Assembly: GCA_030704615.1 (NCBI GenBank)
Contig: CM060732.1
Location: 57,395,053-57,459,052, forward strand
DNA length: 64,000 nt
From: Takakia lepidozioides
Lineage: Eukaryota; Streptophyta; Takakiopsida; Takakiales; Takakiaceae
Direction of reading: 5' to 3'
The notes under the pieces are model-generated. The model was given only the letters and a program-made list of their open reading frames with translations. It was not told the DNA's origin and made no database searches. Shown here in pieces: positions 23,181-34,091 of this stretch. Position 1 is the stretch's first letter; every line of letters starts with the position of its first letter. The translations under genes were made by a program, and so were the position numbers.

Positions 23181-24764
23181 TTACTTCGGCGCCCCGCCCC
23201 TATTCGAATTTCTTTTCCGTTTCTGGCGACCCGGTCCAACGGGATGAGGAGGGTTGGAAGGACCCTCCTCGACGTTGAGATTCGTCATCAAATCCCCCCG
23301 CTCTGATACACAACCTCCTGCGTCGGCGGGATGTTCGCCGGCGGGACGGTCATCGGAGGATGGTGCCGCACATGGTCTCGCCGGATCGTGACGGCGCGGC
23401 TCAACGCGGCGTGCTTGGACATTCAATGTCCATGCAAGCGTGTCCGCTATGCTCTGCATTCTCAGCTTCCTTCTCCACACCTGTTTGTCGAGCATGTCCA
23501 ACTCACGCCGAAGGTCTTCAACTTCGGAATCGGTCTCTTCGCCGCCGGCTGCCAGTTGAACCCGTGTTTGGTCCGGTTGGAACGCGATCATATGGGTGTC
23601 AATTGTGTCCGTGCTGCCCATCCCGGTGGACTCGTCTGCGGAAGACGACGGTTCTTCAGCGCGCGCCATCGACTGTCGAAGGCGGTCGTTATCGGCTCTG
23701 AGGTCGGCAATCTCTCGCTCTTGTTGTTGGCGCTGGGCCTCACGGGCCTCCGCGTCCTTCTCCAGCTGGAACACCTTTTGTTCGAGACTATGGATATGCA
23801 GCGAAGAACCGTGACCCTCTCCTTTTAACCTCTCTCTCATATGCATGGTTTCGTGTTTGGCGATGTCTTCAGAGTTCAAACCCAAAAAAAAATCCATTGC
23901 AGGCTCGAATTCCGGATGTGGCGGGAGGGGCTCGCGGTCCGAACATGGCGAGGGGTAGCAGAGGTCCTCCATCATCAAAGAAGGTAATGAATCGTTCCAC
24001 AAGGATTGAGGATCGAGCTCGACCACGCTGGTCTCGGTCTCCAGTACTGCGGGATTGAGGGCTCCGACCCCGGGCGTTGTGGATGTCGATGGAGCTGCAT
24101 TCTCTACCTCATTCAGATCGTGGGCCTTCGTCGAGCCACCGCCTTTGGTGCGAGGACTCAAGGATTGGGTCGGAGTCCGTGACGAGTCCAATTGCTTGCA
24201 TGGCCCGCCCTGCTCCAAGCGCGGTGGGATGCCTCCGCTCGCAGGGCTCCCGTATCGGAGGTTTCGGAGGATGAGCGTGATGGCAGCCCCCGCGTACGAA
24301 GACTTCCAACCACAGACCACGTCCCTGAATTCGTTAACGGCGCGATTCGTCTTCATGCACATGGACTGCATGAGGCCCTTGACGAGGGAGGCATAGTCGG
24401 GATGGAGGGAATCTGCTACGTACCCTTGTCCGCTCACAAAGAGTTTGGACCCTTGACGGAACATGGTTGTTTCGAGCTCGTGGCCGGGCTGTCTTACTTT
24501 CCCACCGACGACGCCGTTTTTTGGGAGTAGGAATACTCGGGCAATGAGGTCGTCATCGATGCGTTTGCACTCTCCACCGACGTCCACCCAATCTTGTTGA
24601 ACGTGATTGAGGAACTCCATAACCGGTTGTTGGTCGATCATCGTCCAGTCGAGACCCACGAAATCGCGGAGGCCCGCTTGTTCAGTCATCCGGACGTGTG
24701 GATCAGTGAGCAGTCCCGCCATTGCTGTGACGCGATTCAACACGAAGTCTTGGCAAGGCGCCAT
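23181..24764 (-). CDS. Unknown helical protein with C-terminal coiled coil
   Basis: Open minus-strand frame of 527 codons from the first ATG (24764; the frame is open to 24821). The N-terminal part reads FVGLDWTMIDQQPVMEFL, then RIDDDLIARVFLLPKNG, the pattern of the loosely defined 'putative plant transposon protein' group, in which a buried Trp region is followed by I..E.I..VF.LP. A Ser/Thr/Pro-rich linker follows, then a coiled coil (LEKDAEAREAQRQQQ, EIADLRADNDRLRQSM) and a very basic end (RQKRKRNSNRGG). It lies 236 bp from the oppositely transcribed relative at 25001. No stops or frame breaks were seen. Function unknown; family assignment is tentative. Confidence 0.5.
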   Translation of the reverse strand: MAPCQDFVLNRVTAMAGLLTDPHVRMTEQAGLRDFVGLDWTMIDQQPVMEFLNHVQQDWVDVGGECKRIDDDLIARVFLLPKNGVVGGKVRQPGHELETTMFRQGSKLFVSGQGYVADSLHPDYASLVKGLMQSMCMKTNRAVNEFRDVVCGWKSSYAGAAITLILRNLRYGSPASGGIPPRLEQGGPCKQLDSSRTPTQSLSPRTKGGGSTKAHDLNEVENAAPSTSTTPGVGALNPAVLETETSVVELDPQSLWNDSLPSLMMEDLCYPSPCSDREPLPPHPEFEPAMDFFLGLNSEDIAKHETMHMRERLKGEGHGSSLHIHSLEQKVFQLEKDAEAREAQRQQQEREIADLRADNDRLRQSMARAEEPSSSADESTGMGSTDTIDTHMIAFQPDQTRVQLAAGGEETDSEVEDLRRELDMLDKQVWRRKLRMQSIADTLAWTLNVQARRVEPRRHDPARPCAAPSSDDRPAGEHPADAGGCVSERGDLMTNLNVEEGPSNPPHPVGPGRQKRKRNSNRGGAPK

Positions 24765-25000
24765 CGCATAGCCTAGATCGACGAGCTCTTGGTGCAACCC
24801 GCCAGGGATACGGTCAGTCAAGCCGCATCAGGGTTTGGGGTTTAGGGCTGGGCTGCGCTGCATCCGGACGTACGCATAGATGGGCCCGCCGTTCAATTCC
24901 GCGTCATCATTAAGGCGCGCCAAAAGCCGCCCCCCCCCCCCAAACCGGTCGTTTAGTTGGCGTGGTTCGCACACTCTCCTGTTCGCGTTTTTCTCGGGCA

Positions 25001-27070
25001 ATGGCACGAAGGCGACTCTGTTTCACACGACCCTGTGATGCCTGTAAGTGGTCCGGCCATACAAAAGAGCCTGACGTAGGAGACCTGAAGATCATGGGGC
25101 TGTACGAGTTTTTGGTGTGCATCAATTGGTCGTATTTCCATCTCGGGTGGTGCAAGGAAATGTTGTGTGGAATGGACATTGCGACCATGTGTGCAACCTT
25201 CCGCGGGCGCGAGATCAAGTTGACGCCGTTGAAAGCTGGGTGCGCGAGCGGGGGCCCGTGGAGAGGGGATTCGTGCACCGCACCCAGAGACAACGCGCTC
25301 GCGCAGATCATTTTCCTTGCCCATGATGCGGGGTGTGTTTCCGAGCGCCAAGCAGGGATGCTCGTCCGGGCAGCCAGGGGGGAACGGGTGGGATGGGCGG
25401 TGCACCTCCACGGTCTGATCAAGGCCGCCATGCGGATGGTGGTAGAAGACGGGCCCCTGTTGGTGTGCTACGTTGGCCCGCACTTGACCCACATCCTGGG
25501 GCATGCGATAGGAGACGATGAGCCGACGGAGGCGTTATCCTTCTTTCCCGGCTCCGGGGAAGGGCGTCCGGTTCGTCCGCGGACATTGCTCATCCGTCCC
25601 CCTCCACAAACTGCGTTCAGCCACGTGGCGCCGCGGTCCGGGGAGGGTGACCTAACCCCCCCGCCTGGCGGCTCGGGGGCTAATTCGCTACAGACTTGCG
25701 GTCTTGCCCCTACCTCTCTCGCTCCTGGACGCTCCCAGCGAACGCTTGGGATGGAGGAAGTTTTCCAGACATGCATCGTGTTGGAGAGGTTTGCGGGTTT
25801 GGCGGAGGAATACAAGGCGTGGATAGTCGATGCCTCCCTGCGCTTGTTTCTGGAGTCCATCGATTGGAAGTTTATCAGTTCCTCCGTGTGCGAGGAGTTT
25901 GTAAAGGGGTATGATGTATCAAAACGCACGTTGGACATGGGAGGGCAGATCGTCTCCATCGACAAGACCCTGATGAAGACTGTGTTTGGTCTTGATGCCG
26001 ACTTGGGGTTGGAGGTCACCGAGCAGACATGGGCCCCGCATGCCGTTGAAGGTCTCTTCCCCGAAGCGGCCGTGTGTGCCGAGGGGAGCCGTCTTGATTT
26101 GGGCCGCTGCGGCAACAAGTGTGAGGTCTTGATTGCGCTCAACAACGCCGTCTTCATGGCGCCTGTCTTCGATTTCGATCCAGCGTCCAAGGGTTTCATG
26201 GAAGCCGTGCACGCCTACATCTTGGTGCAGTCCCAGAGCGGATACGTGTTCAACTAGGCAGAGTACGTCCTCTGCAATCTGACGTGCGAGTTGGAGAGGT
26301 CGAAGTCGGGTTTGCAATCCCTCTCGTTCAGTAGCGGCATCGGCTGCCACATTTGCCGCATAATCAACGCGTTGCGACTCCCTTACGACGACAGCGACAG
26401 TGAGGCGGCCATGGACATCGACGGGCAGGCGGACGCTGGTGTTGTCGGCGGGATGGCATTGCCGCAGGGCCCGGTTGGAGCTCGGTTGGATGTGATGGCA
26501 TCGCCGCAGGGGCCGGCTGGAGCTCGGTTGGACGTGATCGTCTCCTGTGATCTAACCCGGATCGCGGAGCGGGCGGTGTCATCGGCCACAGAAACGTTGG
26601 CATCCGCCAAGCGTGGTATGGAAACGGCGAATTGGTTCCAGCGGTCTGCCGACGATATTCTGGCGACGATGCGGGCTTAACTGGAGAAACGTGTCCAGGT
26701 CGTTGAGGATAAGCTGGAGGCTGAGGAAGAGCGGTCGAGGAGGTTGGTCGAGGATATGGAACGAAAGTGCAATGATACAGAAAAAGTTTTGGATGCGGTC
26801 TTGAAGGACAAGGATAAGCTTCGGGTAGAGAAGGATAAGGTCGTGGCTGACAATGGGAGGCTCCGGGTACAGAGGGATGAGGCCGTGGCTGAGAATAAGA
26901 CGCTCCGGGCAGAGAGGGATAAGGTCCAGGCTGAGAATGAAAAGCTCCAGACGAAGACAGATCGTTCGAAACCGACTGGATGCGATCATTCGCGGTCGCA
27001 TCGACGTTCCACACCCGATGAGTATAGGAGTCGTGACATGCAAATGTTTGACAGATCAAACCAACGGTAG
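25001..27070 (+). pseudogene. Relative of the adjacent coiled-coil protein, with two in-frame stops
   Basis: From ATG 25001 the frame runs to TAG 26255-26257 and, ignoring it, to TAA 26678-26680; the same frame then continues to 27070 as a strong coiled coil (LEKRVQVVEDKLEAEEERSR, RVEKDKVVADNGRLRVQRDE). The core RLFLESIDWKFISSSVCEEF..IVSIDKTLMKTVFGLD parallels FVGLDWTMI..RIDDDLIARVFLLP of the divergent neighbour. An earlier segment, YEFLVCINWSYFHLGW..FRGREIKL, looks like a second copy of the same core, so the protein has an internal duplication. Both stops fit Gln codons changed by C-to-T. No function can be assigned. Confidence 0.5.
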
Positions 27071-27313
27071 GTTTGCATGAGAGGGGTTGTGTGTGGGAGT
27101 GTACATATCATTGTTAGTATCCACACATTTTGGGAAATGCTCATCGTTTTCATTGAAAATGAAATATCCCTCCTCATTGGGTAAATAAAGAGTTTTGTTT
27201 CGACATGCCCATAGACAAGTCCTCTTTCACCTCTCTACGAGATGGAAAAAAAAATGAATGTAAACGGAAACTGTTTAAAAAAATAATAATGTCCGATGTC
27301 GTTGCAGGGTTCG

Positions 27314-30300
27314 TCATCCCTTCCACACGGTGATGGGGGTCTCCGCCGAGAAGGTCGTTCGTCGCCGGAGCCTCTCTAACAACTGCATGTCAAGTTTACG
27401 AAACGTATTTAGTGACAATTCATTCCGATTGATTTGTTTGCAAAAGTGTGGGAAGGGGTGAAGTACGTACGACCTGAGATAGGTTGGGCAACTTCTCAAC
27501 CCATTCGCGTAGTTTGAACCATGCCGTGATCAGGTGATCATATCCAGCAGGGTCGTGCGGAAACTGGGAACATTCCCAGGCATCGACCAACCAGACGTTG
27601 TGTAGGGGATCGTGTCCGGTTTTGACGACGTTGCAATAGCCCATCTGCCGCTACAAACGTGAACTTGTCACTGTCGTGATCATAATCACGAATCAGGAGG
27701 GTGAGTGGGAAATGAAAATATTAGTGCACAGAGGAAGGTTGCGGATGGAATACCGGTCGACCGATGCAGGTTTCCTTCGGTGGCATGTACGTGGTCGATT
27801 CCTGGCAGAAGCGAATTGTGAGCATGCCCAGATCGGTTCTGCCGTCGTTATGTATGTCGTCGCAGAGATACAGATGTGACCAAGGCGTGTCTCCGACCGT
27901 GCCAATATGTACGACTAGACCAACTCCATCGAATTCACTGCATGACGTCTCAAATTCAGATGAAAGATGAAAGAAATGTGAAAATCAAAATAAAAGTAAA
28001 TAACTCTAGTGGCTTACAGTTTCCCACTTGTTTGTCAAAAGTAGGCCCGCGCATCTCGGTGGCGTTGGTTGTCGGCACCGGAATGAAGTCCTGCCACCCC
28101 CACACATCACGTTTGAGCCTCGCGCACGTTAAGTCGGGATGGCATCGTCATTGGTCATTCGTAATGGGCTCACCTGAAGAGGGCCGTTTCGGTGGTCGAA
28201 AGGCGCCGCCATTTTCCCTCGTCGTTGGATTCCATGTGCACCATGTCCGGATCAGACGATGGAGTTGCATGGGCGCAAGATCGTGTATAAGGTAGATGCC
28301 GCCTTCTTCGATGTGCGGAGCCTGCACATGTTGCCACCCACGTGTCACCTTTGTACACATGACGTTGGAACCACAAGTAAACCGTGGGAAGGTCGGCATG
28401 CGACAGACCTTATGGCTGGCAGAATAGGAGGTCACCATAGCCCAGCACCATGTGGCGGATCGCCTCTTTCTGAAAAAATCGTTCGGTGACCGTATTAGCG
28501 ATACTACGTTGCCGATCTTTATTTTGCGGAATCGGTCGACGCGCCTGGTGACCACCCCTGCCGCCTCTATCGCCTCCAAGATACCGTTGTCCATGACATC
28601 GCACTTAACTTCCTGCATCCATCCATCACCGCCGAGCCCCTCCTGTTAAAGGGGTTATGAGGGGCAGAATGGGAGGCTTTTGCAGGTACCCCTATTTTGA
28701 GAACGAGACCATCACCATGGCGTAGAGTCTTTGTTCATCACCCTCATGACAGTAAGGTCTAGGAACCATGAAGGACCATGAGCCGTCCCGATCGAAAACC
28801 TGATATCGAAAAAATAAATAAAAGGGAACGTTCGGTCGAATTTACAGCGGCGTACCTCGCGGAGACACAAGTGGTTGTTGAGGGCCACTCGGTCGCTCGG
28901 AGTCAACCGATCGATGGCATGTGCGGCCCCCCTTGTGAACAACACGGCGCTCAAGCTTCCGTTTCCGTCCAGTTCGGCCACGCGGTCCCGGGAGATTCGT
29001 TCTAGACGGCTTCTCGCCGCCTCCACGACCTTCGTACGCCTGTTTATTGCTTCGAATGTCAGTCTCGACATTGACCCATACGTCTATGCCATGGAATTGC
29101 AGGGTATGGTAAGATGTCCATTCAACCTTTCTTTGAAACGTCGGTCCTTGATATGTTCCAGTTCCAGACATCTTGCCATTCCGTGTGTCCCATCCGGCAA
29201 CCTGGCACATATACGGCTGTGAGTTACCAAAACGATCGTTAAAACAATCATCCGTATCAATTGGGTTAGATTCAAGGTTGGCCCATACCTCTCTTGGTAC
29301 ATCGTCGGATATACCCTCTCGACGGCCGCCAAAACCGACCAGACGGGCCCTCCGCATTGCTTGACGCATCGTAAGGACAATGGATGCTAAGGCCCGGTAA
29401 CTCCTCACCCCGACGCATAAAATAATAATAATGACAATTGTTAGGCTGAGAAATTACTTTTCAAAATAACGTAAAAACAAACTAGCAAATCAGCGTTGTC
29501 CTTGGAAATTTAAAAAAAAAACAAAAGTGGTATTGTATGTGCAACGTACAAAAACCTAACCGTTCGTCCCACGGGACCCGTCGTGTACCGTTCATATGGA
29601 TCGTCAGCCAACACCTATCACGCACCTTCACCCCGGACCCGGAGGTAAGGTAAGGTATTAGTATGCCGTTTTATTTATTTTGTATTTATATTTTTCCATA
29701 TCAAACCCGTCCACGAGGCCAGGTCAGAATACCTACTTACTTGTAAAGGGTGGAGGGGTTCGTCGCAACTTCCGTTGTATTGTGCGCCTTGGACCTGTAA
29801 ATTCCGACTCGGTCATTTCGGAGCGGTCTCTAATCGGTCTCTAAACAAACAATGCAAAACAAAATGGAAAAAGGAAAAAAAAAAAAAACCCCGCTTACCC
29901 ACAGTTTTTGTCCGCTGAAAATCTTCTTCTGTTCGATCAATGCGGTTATAAAATAATCTGTTCGCACCGTCAAGCAGTACCTGTGGAATACTACCACACG
30001 TGTCACCGTCCAACTGTATCAACTTTTAGCGGTCAGCAGGTTTTGGGGAACCGATATATTACCATCCGGCTGTCACCTCCAGGTCGATTGTTTCACGGCC
30101 CATTTGCTTCATCCAGTGCCTGATCGCCGTGACACACACTATCATCGCACGCATCGACGAGGCTCGTTTCTCAGTGATGAGCTTGATAGTCGAAGACTGC
30201 TCCTAGTACGTTTCTTTCACGAACCTGTCCCCCGGGGGGAAATTCTGTTATATTCCATTTCCATACGGAACGAGGCTTAAAATAGAATATGTACGTGCAC

Positions 30301-31424
30301 CTTACCTGTTATTGAGTTGGTGAATCACTTTGGACAGCGTGAGAAGGCGGTTGGCGTTTACATGGGGAAAACTCCGTTCGTGCGACGCTAGTTTCCACAC
30401 GATCAGTCGGTAATGGTTTACCAACCATCTGCCATGGATTCATAAACGTCAATGCCCCGTCGCATACATGTTGAATAAAAAATAAAAAATAAAAAGTGGT
30501 TGGATGAGATTTGGACTCAACTCAAACGGAACGGTGTCCGCTGTCTTGGCTATTAGTAATGCGTGAACATGTCGGATCTCGGCTTTGCTCCCGTCTGTCC
30601 GAGCGACTTCGTAGTTGGCAGAAGTTGTTGCGTCGAGTCGGAGTATATCATCCGGCACGAACCCGGTCTGCGGGCACAGGGGTACAACTTTATGAGGGAA
30701 GACGAGGGAAGGGGGGAGGGGAAACCTCGTGGTCGTATTAACTCACCGGATTTTCCTGGTGCGGCCGTGTTGGGTAAAACTCCCTCATGCTGGGAAGTTT
30801 CGTAATTGTTCCTAGGGGGGATGGTACATGGATCTTCTCCAATGCTGTCTTTGTAGCCGTCACGACGTTGGTTTGAGATTTACCGCTGCATTCAGGAGCC
30901 GACGTTTTCCATTATATTTATAAAAATGTTATTATTATTATTTCCTTTATTGAAGAAATGTTTTCACGGAAACCAATAGAGTATTCAGTGAACACTCGGG
31001 TGAGTGAAACAGTACCTGGGTCGGGGACGTTTGAACGCTGGCGGGTCATTACGGCTTGTGGTCGCTTTTGAATTGTCGAGAATGGATGCCAATGTGATTC
31101 TCGCACCGCGGACACTTTGCAAGGATACCTTGATCGGCGTTTCGTTGGCAATCTTGAAGCCGGTCGTTTTGCATGCCATTCGGTGTTGCTGGACTCTCAT
31201 AGAATTATTAGTTTCTCAATCCGACGGGATTGCAAAACAAGGGAAAGGAAAAAAGAAAAAAGAGACGGATTGGCCGATAGGACGTGATCGGTACCGGGGG
31301 AGGAAACAGGAATAACAACAATAAAACAAAATGACTTTGAATAACTTTGGCGGTACTTACCGATCGCCGAACGACGTTCGGTTTGCTCTGCGGGCTCTAC
31401 ATCGGAAAGGTCCACAATCTTCAT
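27314..31424 (-). pseudogene. BRCA2: Compact BRCA2-like recombination mediator, 16 exons, decayed
   Basis: Exons: 31424-31361, 31193-31016, 30885-30747, 30667-30528, 30428-30306, 30224-30063, 29980-29899, 29794-29741, 29625-29550, 29400-29289, 29201-28856, 28612-28174, 28118-28018, 27937-27754, 27644-27474, 27382-27314. Exon 2 has one BRC-like repeat (GFKIANETPIKVSLQSVRGA, with the FxxA RAD51 contact). Then the helical domain (WLVNHYRLIVWKLASHER), OB1 (FSGQKLW, CGGPVWSVLAAVERVYPTMY), a tower-like segment (LTPSDRVALNNHLCLRE), OB2 (EEGGIYLIHDLAPM) and OB3 (CSEFDGVGLVVHIG, MGYCNVVK). BRCA2 loads RAD51 on single-stranded DNA. Defects: TAG at 30203-30205, 29387-29389 and 29084-29086; a frame break in exon 12 near 28261-28279; a phase mismatch between exons 13 and 14. 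About 813 codons, far shorter than plant BRCA2. Confidence 0.8.
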
Positions 31425-31732
31425 CGTGGATGTTGCCGACGCTACAGTTGATCGGCGATGTGTGTGTATGCTGGATGTTGGATCCTCATAATGTTGGATC
31501 CTCTTGTGAAAGCGGTGACTCAGCGAAAGACATATGTGGTTCTTGTCGTTCTTCCCCTGCCCCGCCACGACGGGGAATGGATGGATTCATGGATGAATGT
31601 TGTTCGTCCGAAATTTGGTGGACGTGGAGGACGTTGTCGCGCCGGCATATATGTATATAAACTTTCTTGCGGTTGAGCGGGAGGTTGGTTCTGTTTGGAG
31701 CTTTTTCCTCCTCCTCACTGTGAACTAAGCGG
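31425..31732. promoter_or_regulatory. Shared divergent promoter region of the BRCA2-like and MCM9-like genes
   Basis: The 308 bp between the two ATGs. On the + strand TATATAA lies at 31654-31660 (GCATATATGTATATAAAC), 73 bp before the MCM9-like ATG. The minus-strand frame of the BRCA2-like first exon stays open to 31568, so its true start could lie further into this region. Confidence 0.5.
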
Positions 31733-33114
31733 ATGGACGACGATACTTCTCTTATCAAAGATGATGTCCGGTTGTCTGATGTCGACTATATTGCGGCGTT
31801 CAAACAATACATAGAATGTCATCACAAAACAGATATTGACGACCTTCTCATCGCTGATGACGATTCTAGACATTACTCGCTGCTCCTCGAGTGCGTTTTT
31901 ATTTTTATTTTTATTTTTCCCCGTTTCTTTAGAGAACATACTTGCTGTTTGAGTTCCGTCCATTTCAATGGATTTCAAGGCCAGGATGTGTGTGTGTGTG
32001 GGACGTTCAGGTGTGCCGATTTGTTGGATGCGTGTCCAAGGCTCGCTCATGTGGTGTATTATTATCCGGAGAAAATGATATTGTTGTTCAATTCGGCCGC
32101 GCGGGAGGTACAGGTATCCCCGCCCTTCACCATCAGTCACACATACAACGCAAGGTGTGCATCGTCGCAGTGGATGTGGTCTGTGTCAGCATCTAACGCA
32201 TTCGATCGTCGTGTCGTCAGACGACGGCCTGCGCTTTACGCGAGGGCGATGAGTGGCGATCTGTGGTGCATGTCCGGTTCGTCGTTCAAGGCTCGGCCAT
32301 GGAATGCACAGGTAGGTATTCCGTTGCGGTTACGTAAAACGATGCCTGGAAACCAGCCTGGAATGTCGTACCGCATCAGAAACGGTGGGAAAAACCTACC
32401 TGCGCATGGCCGTGCATCCTGTTTTGCACATGGTGTGTATTCCGGTTTGCTAGAGTGCTCTACCTCGTTGGATGATCACTCAAAGTAGGGGCGGCGACCA
32501 CCGCGGCAAGCACTCGCGAGGCTTGCAATAAATATACATATGTGCGTATGAATAGACAATGTATGAGGATGCGGCAGGCAGACGGGTAGTGTGACGGCAT
32601 CGCTCGTGTACTTGCAGAAACTCACCCTAACGTCGGTCAGATCCGCTTCCACCATGTCGGACATCTGATCACGGTCAATGGCGTCGTCATACGTGCCGGC
32701 AAAATCAAAGTGTCGGAATCCGTCAGAGAGTATGAGTGCGCAGTATGCAGCCACAGGTTTTGTTTTTATTTTGTTTTCCTTAATTTTTCTTGTATTCATT
32801 TCATTTCCACTTCATTTAGGTTGTAACGTGTTAGAAATGAATACGTAATTTCCATAAAAGTGACGGTGCCACGAGAACGGTGGTGCACTGGCTGGCTGAT
32901 CGAATGGTGTGGCAGGTTCAGCGTTTTCCCCGACATCATAAGTGTTAATTCGTTCGAACTCCCACATGTGTGCCTTTCCAAGGTAATGGTTTGCTGTAGA
33001 TGTTTTTGAACATTGTCTGCGGGTGTGTTTTGGTAGAACCCGGTTCATTGTATGGTTGGTTTGTGGAAGCGGACGGAAAGATGTGGCGGTGGGAAATTCA
33101 TGCGCGTAGACTAA
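31733..33114 (+). pseudogene. MCM9: MCM9-like N-terminal part, truncated
   Basis: Exons 31733-31890, 31933-32107 (or to 32113), 32221-32311, 32618-32756, 32916-32982 and 33037-33114 join in phase. Exon 1 (YIAAFKQYIECHHKTDIDDL) and exon 2 (ADLLDACPRLAHVVYYYPEK) match the MCM N-terminal A region. Exon 4 is diagnostic: HVGHLITVNGVVIRAGKIKV followed by YECAVCSH, the OB strand and first zinc pair of MCM9. Exons 5 and 6 (VFPDIISVNSFELPHVC, RCGGGKFMRVD) fit the second half. A TAA at 33112-33114 stops the frame, and the AAA+ helicase is absent; integrase sequence begins within about 150 bp. MCM9 with MCM8 acts in homologous recombination and replication restart. Confidence 0.75.
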
Positions 33115-33246
33115 TACAAGAGTATAATCATGCCACTAAGGGCAGGGTGTTGTTGGATACCACTGACAGATCCCACTGGTCTGTTGGGGTTGCAGATGGG
33201 AACTCACTACAAGAAAGCCTTTGGAATTCCTTGAGCCCAGCTCATT

Positions 33247-34091
33247 GGGGGCCCTATTGTGGATGATATTCCCTGCTCATCAACCATGGAGCTGCAGCCT
33301 ATTGTGGATGATATTCCCTCCTCATCCAACATGGAGGAGCGGCCTATTGTGGATAGTATGGAGGATTACGTGCGAGCGATGCTTCAAGAAGGACAATCTC
33401 TCCAGGCTGTTGCAAGTGCACTCGGTGTTCAGGACGTTAGACAGTTAAAGAGGCTAATGTCCAGAATTACAGGCGTCCCTTTCAAAGCCTACCACCAGCT
33501 GTCTCTTGAAGAGTTGTGTACAAAAATTCAAGAGGTGGTTCCAACCGAGGAGAATGGGGTGAACTGGGGCATTATGCAAGTGAAGGCTGCCCTGGCGAGG
33601 AGGGACATCAGGGTGTCTCGCATCAAAATCGCTTGTGCATTGAGGACCATCTCCGGCTACCATTACGACCGGAGGCGTAGAGCACAAAATCTTATCAGTG
33701 GCCAATACAACGTCATAAAGCCGTTGGCATTGTGGCACATAGATTGCAAGTCAAGTCCCTTGTTTGCATTGAGAGACCATATGCTCCAAATGATTTCTAC
33801 TTTCACTTGTTAGCTGATGCATTTCTTTTCAGTAATACAGTTTCCATACCTTCCACATCGACCAATATAAAATGCATATTGTTTGTCCTTGTAGCTTATC
33901 ACAAGCTTGCGATGTTCGGAAATATCCGAATACATGCTGGAATTGATGGGGCCTCCCATTTCCTGCTGTGGCCAAAGGTAGCCGACAATAAGAGGGCAGA
34001 GACAATATTTGGTGGATGTATGGAGGCAGTAAACAAGTTTGGATCGCCATCCCGGATATCGGTACACCATGAAGCTGCGCGGACAGATTGA
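33247..34091 (+). pseudogene. DDE integrase-core transposon protein, broken
   Basis: The frame to 33813 has three near-repeats at its start (PIVDDIPCSST, PIVDDIPSSSN, PIVDSMEDY; period about 45 bp), a helical region (VRAMLQEGQSLQAVASALGV), then ALWHIDC. The match resumes in another frame with YHKLAMFGNIRIHAGIDGAS..NKRAETIFGGCMEAVNKFG, as in eukaryotic integrase-core proteins reading LWHIDGNHKL..IHGGIDGYSR. The gap holds a candidate intron. After SRISV the expected SDHG (second catalytic Asp) reads HHEA, and the frame ends at 34091 without the last catalytic Glu. So it is truncated and inactive. It probably inserted into the MCM9-like gene. Confidence 0.65.

Noticed and set aside
28148-28841. 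Minus-strand exon reading VFDRDGSWSFMVPRPYC between BRCA2-like exons
   Set aside because: It ends in a stop and does not fit the family. Exon 11 joins in phase directly to the exon starting at 28612, which matches OB2.
12340-30205. Reassigned genetic code (TAG as Gln) in the block
   Set aside because: TGA and TAA also occur as in-frame stops, and the host genes in the window end normally with TAG, TGA and TAA. C-to-T decay explains all with fewer assumptions.
30306-30667. Ulp1-like protease in the minus strand because of NHYRLIVWKL..PHVN
   Set aside because: The neighbouring exons (helical, OB1, tower, OB2, OB3 patterns) and exon phases fit the BRCA2 DNA-binding domain; only the 36.1-36.7 kb gene is truly Ulp1-like.
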